From assembly GCA_903854365.1 (NCBI GenBank), contig CAINWE010000358.1, forward strand, positions 1-8,550: 8,550 nucleotides of DNA, given 5' to 3'. Numbering within the stretch: position 1 is the first letter of the stretch; each line of letters starts with the position of its first letter. The translations under genes and the position numbers were made by a program. Positions 7,217 to 8,550 of this stretch are shown piece by piece. This DNA is from Oligoflexia bacterium (GTDB lineage Bacteria; Bdellovibrionota; UBA1018). The notes under the pieces are model-generated. The model had not been told where the DNA came from, made no database searches, and saw only the letters and a list, made by a program, of their open reading frames with translations.

Positions 7217-7246
7217 ACACACGGAAAATCCTCGGCGAGGGTGTGT
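7217..7246. repeat. Nested inverted repeats upstream of the cysteine-repeat gene
   Basis: An outer pair, ACACAC (7217-7222) and GTGTGT (7241-7246), encloses an inner pair, CCTCG (7230-7234) and CGAGG (7236-7240), around a single G. The inner stem directly abuts the right arm of the outer one. If this stretch is transcribed with the downstream gene it could fold as a structured 5' leader; as DNA it could be a binding site. An AGGAGG follows at 7258-7263. Both arms are exact in the sequence, but function is inferred only from position. Confidence 0.4.
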
Positions 7247-7361
7247 CATGATTGCATAGGAGGTAGAATGGCTTCACTCTTGCTTGAGCTCACAACTCTA
7301 GGCTGGTCGTCCGCCCTCCATCGGCCCGGCTATCGAACTTCAGCGAGGAGAAAATCACCGA

Positions 7362-7886
7362 ATGAACACAATCACCCGGATGGTCAAGACAGCACTTGCC
7401 GGCTCAATCCTAGCCTCCATCTTGATCTCGGAATTGGCTTGGACTGACGATACGTGGGAATGTTTTTTGAGAAGTGGCGAATTTCTCCTCAGCGTAAAAC
7501 AGCGGGTGAAATTGTGCTCGGGAGCCAGATCCAATGCACCTTTGCGGTGCTTTGCAAGGACTTACCCATTAGGTATGACAGAAGACCAAAAAATCACGCT
7601 CTGCCAGGCAGCGCCCTCTGACGCACCGCAACGCTGTTTTTTCGATTCATTAGGACATGGAATGAGTTTGGATCAGCAAATCAAACTTTGTAATAGCACG
7701 AACACCACTTACCCGATTCAATGCTACGACAACTCCACTCAACTTCCGATTTCAAACGACCAAAAGGTGACACTCTGTACGAATGCCACCTCGGAAGAAC
7801 CCTTTTCGTGCTTTGCAAATCACATAACGAGTGGTCTTACATTGGACCAACTGGTTCGACTTTGCTCACAATTCACACCCTCTTAA
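7362..7886 (+). CDS. Predicted secreted protein of five tandem 29-residue di-cysteine repeats, function unknown
   Basis: 174 residues. The N-terminus has basic residues R6 and K9 and a hydrophobic core (about 10-26), consistent with Sec export. The cleavage site is unclear (perhaps after A26), and with no cysteine there this is not a lipoprotein. Residues 32-174 are five units, the last two residues shorter, with no gaps: unit starts at 32, 61, 90, 119 and 148. Each unit has C at position 3, an aromatic at 4, often G at 11, Q at 16 (DQ in four units), L-C at 20-21 and P at 29 (first four units). The ten cysteines (34, 52, 63, 81, 92, 110, 121, 139, 150, 168) are the protein's only ones and repeat at exactly 29, suggesting a regular disulfide or metal pattern. 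The ATG at 7362 has GAGGAG (7345-7350) 11 bases upstream; the ATG at 7380 has none. Transcribed divergently from the che operon and convergently with rpmF. I do not recognise the family. Confidence 0.85.
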   Translation: MNTITRMVKTALAGSILASILISELAWTDDTWECFLRSGEFLLSVKQRVKLCSGARSNAPLRCFARTYPLGMTEDQKITLCQAAPSDAPQRCFFDSLGHGMSLDQQIKLCNSTNTTYPIQCYDNSTQLPISNDQKVTLCTNATSEEPFSCFANHITSGLTLDQLVRLCSQFTPS

Positions 7887-7911
7887 ATGACTAGGAAGTG
7901 AATTGGTTACA

Positions 7912-7933
7912 TTGCGCTCACGATCCTGCGCAA
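7912..7933. terminator. Possible hairpin between convergent genes
   Basis: TTGCGC (7912-7917) and GCGCAA (7928-7933) form a perfect 6-bp inverted repeat with a 10-base loop. It lies in the 61-base gap between the stops of the cysteine-repeat gene and rpmF. The position suits a bidirectional transcription stop, but there is no adjacent run of T on either strand, so it is not a classical intrinsic terminator. Confidence 0.3.
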
Positions 7934-7947
7934 CTCAAAGCAGTTTT

Positions 7948-8163
7948 CTACGCTTGGGGAGCGTGCTTTTGTCGCTTTTGATAGCTAGCAGTGGCTTCTA
8001 AGTATCTACCACTCGCCAAAAGAGCCCGAGTAATCCGATGAGGACGTGTGGTCTCCTGATTAATGGGGCTCGTCACAACAGTGGTCACATCGAGTTGGTT
8101 TCCAGCTGCAAAACGGCGCATATTTCTTCGACTACGTGATACTTTCTTTTTAGGAGTTGCCAT
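7948..8163 (-). CDS. rpmF: Large-subunit ribosomal protein bL32, zinc-free (cysteine-less) form
   Basis: 71 residues beginning MATPKKKVSRSRRNMRR, the hallmark bL32 N-terminus that threads into 23S rRNA. A later PHRIT (41-45) and a GRYLEA segment (52-57) fit the usual PHR...GYYKGR end. Zinc-binding bL32 has two CxxC pairs; this protein has no cysteine at all, so it belongs to the C-minus type. It is slightly longer than the usual 55-65 residues because of a basic tail (YQKRQKHAPQA). The frame stays open 41 codons upstream to 8286, but those residues look nothing like bL32, so the ATG at 8163 is the start. No Shine-Dalgarno is seen in the roughly 20 bases before it, which is unusual here. It follows an unrecognised gene by 62 bases, and no yceD-like gene is visible next to it. 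Confidence 0.92.
   Translation of the reverse strand: MATPKKKVSRSRRNMRRFAAGNQLDVTTVVTSPINQETTRPHRITRALLASGRYLEATASYQKRQKHAPQA
7950..7970 (+). terminator. Weak candidate intrinsic terminator of the cysteine-repeat gene
   Basis: ACGCT (7950-7954), loop TGGGG, AGCGT (7960-7964), then GCTTTT. This gives a 5-bp stem with a short T run in the plus direction. It overlaps the last codons of rpmF on the other strand. The stem is short and the T run is offset by two bases, so it is only a candidate. Confidence 0.3.
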
Positions 8164-8225
8164 AGGACGTAGTGGATAGTTGAAATGGTAAAAATTTGCA
8201 ACCAAATAAACGAACTCACTCGCCC

Positions 8226-8550
8226 TCAATGATTCAAAAGACGATCTCTCTCGGCCACCGCAGTTAAAAAACTCGCATAACTCCAAGTCAAATCGCGAGC
8301 TCCCTGCATAAATCCACTCACTTGATTAAACTGCTCAGCTAATGCTCCATCGGCCGGAGAGTGAAACTTGACCCGAGCCAAAAAAGAGTCACCGTGCTCT
8401 CGCAAGCGATTTAAAACCAACTCAAACTCGGCGTGACCCTTCTCCAACACAGCGCCTTCTCGAAGTCCTCGCCGACCCAGGAAAGACTCACCCAAAAGAG
8501 ATCGGATGAACGGGAAATTCAGCGCAGTCAGCTCCACTTTGCCTTGCTGA
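8226..8550 (-). CDS. C-terminal part of an unrecognised protein (5' end beyond window)
   Basis: The frame is open from the right edge to a TGA at 8228-8226, giving 108 visible residues that end ERDRLLNH. A GTG at 8537 could be a start, but the frame continues upstream through QQGK without a stop and no clear Shine-Dalgarno precedes the GTG. I therefore read this as the end of a longer protein. It is a soluble, mixed-charge sequence with no cysteine and no membrane segment. VELTALNFPFIRSLLG opens the visible part, EFELVLNRLREHGDSFLARVKF lies in the middle, and the end looks helical. I recognise no domain. It lies 62 bases upstream of rpmF on the same strand and could share its transcript. Yeast-type or YceD (DUF177) cysteine motifs often found beside rpmF are absent. 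Confidence 0.6.
   Translation of the reverse strand, partial: QQGKVELTALNFPFIRSLLGESFLGRRGLREGAVLEKGHAEFELVLNRLREHGDSFLARVKFHSPADGALAEQFNQVSGFMQGARDLTWSYASFLTAVAERDRLLNH

Noticed and set aside
8164..8225. A sigma-70-type promoter for rpmF (TTGCAA, 17 bases, TATCCA)
   Set aside because: The match is weak (about four of six and three of six), so I do not list it as a feature; transcription from the upstream gene is equally possible.
7948..8286. A 112-codon version of the rpmF frame starting at 8286
   Set aside because: The first 41 residues do not resemble bL32 and overlap the end of the upstream gene; the family's conserved N-terminus begins exactly at the ATG at 8163.
1..8550. CRISPR arrays, tRNA or rRNA genes, insertion sequences and attachment sites
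   Set aside because: No direct-repeat/spacer pattern, RNA gene signature, transposase or terminal repeats were seen; coding sequence fills almost the whole window.

Overview
The window holds a chemotaxis signalling operon on the minus strand (about 7102 down to 1, running off the left edge). A short divergent regulatory region follows, then a small secreted cysteine-repeat gene on the plus strand, and at the right end a convergent minus-strand block with rpmF (ribosomal protein bL32) and the 3' end of an unrecognised gene. Two-TM chemoreceptors, a FliA/sigma-28-like promoter and an exported disulfide-type protein point to a motile, diderm, proteobacteria-like organism. The receptor signalling tips, zinc-free bL32 and mid-range base composition suggest Bdellovibrionota or a neighbouring delta-type lineage. 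That placement is inference only.

The operon order, in direction of transcription, is: a 4-helix-bundle-type receptor (528 aa), CheA (693 aa), CheW (168 aa, GTG start overlapping the cheA stop by 4 bases), a receptor with almost no periplasmic part (441 aa), and a long open frame starting at 1542. That last frame joins a CheR methyltransferase, a CheB-type receiver and the start of a CheB-like effector domain in one polypeptide. Spacings are 36, -4, 21 and 5 bases, and every gene has a recognisable Shine-Dalgarno sequence, so they are very likely co-transcribed. A good sigma-28 match (7156-7182) sits just upstream of the first gene.

Together these genes give a nearly self-contained receptor/kinase array: two receptors with the same unusual tip, one adaptor, one kinase and one adaptation enzyme. 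No cheY, cheZ, cheC or cheD is visible, and CheA lacks a recognisable P2 domain. The most unusual part is the CheR-REC-CheB fusion. In its visible part the methylesterase domain appears to have lost the catalytic histidine and the Ser-Thr-Gly-Gly motif.

The plus-strand gene (7362-7886) encodes an export signal followed by five tandem 29-residue units, each with two cysteines at fixed positions. I do not recognise its function. The region between it and the che operon contains nested inverted repeats. At the right, rpmF (7948-8163) encodes a cysteine-free bL32 and has no clear Shine-Dalgarno sequence.
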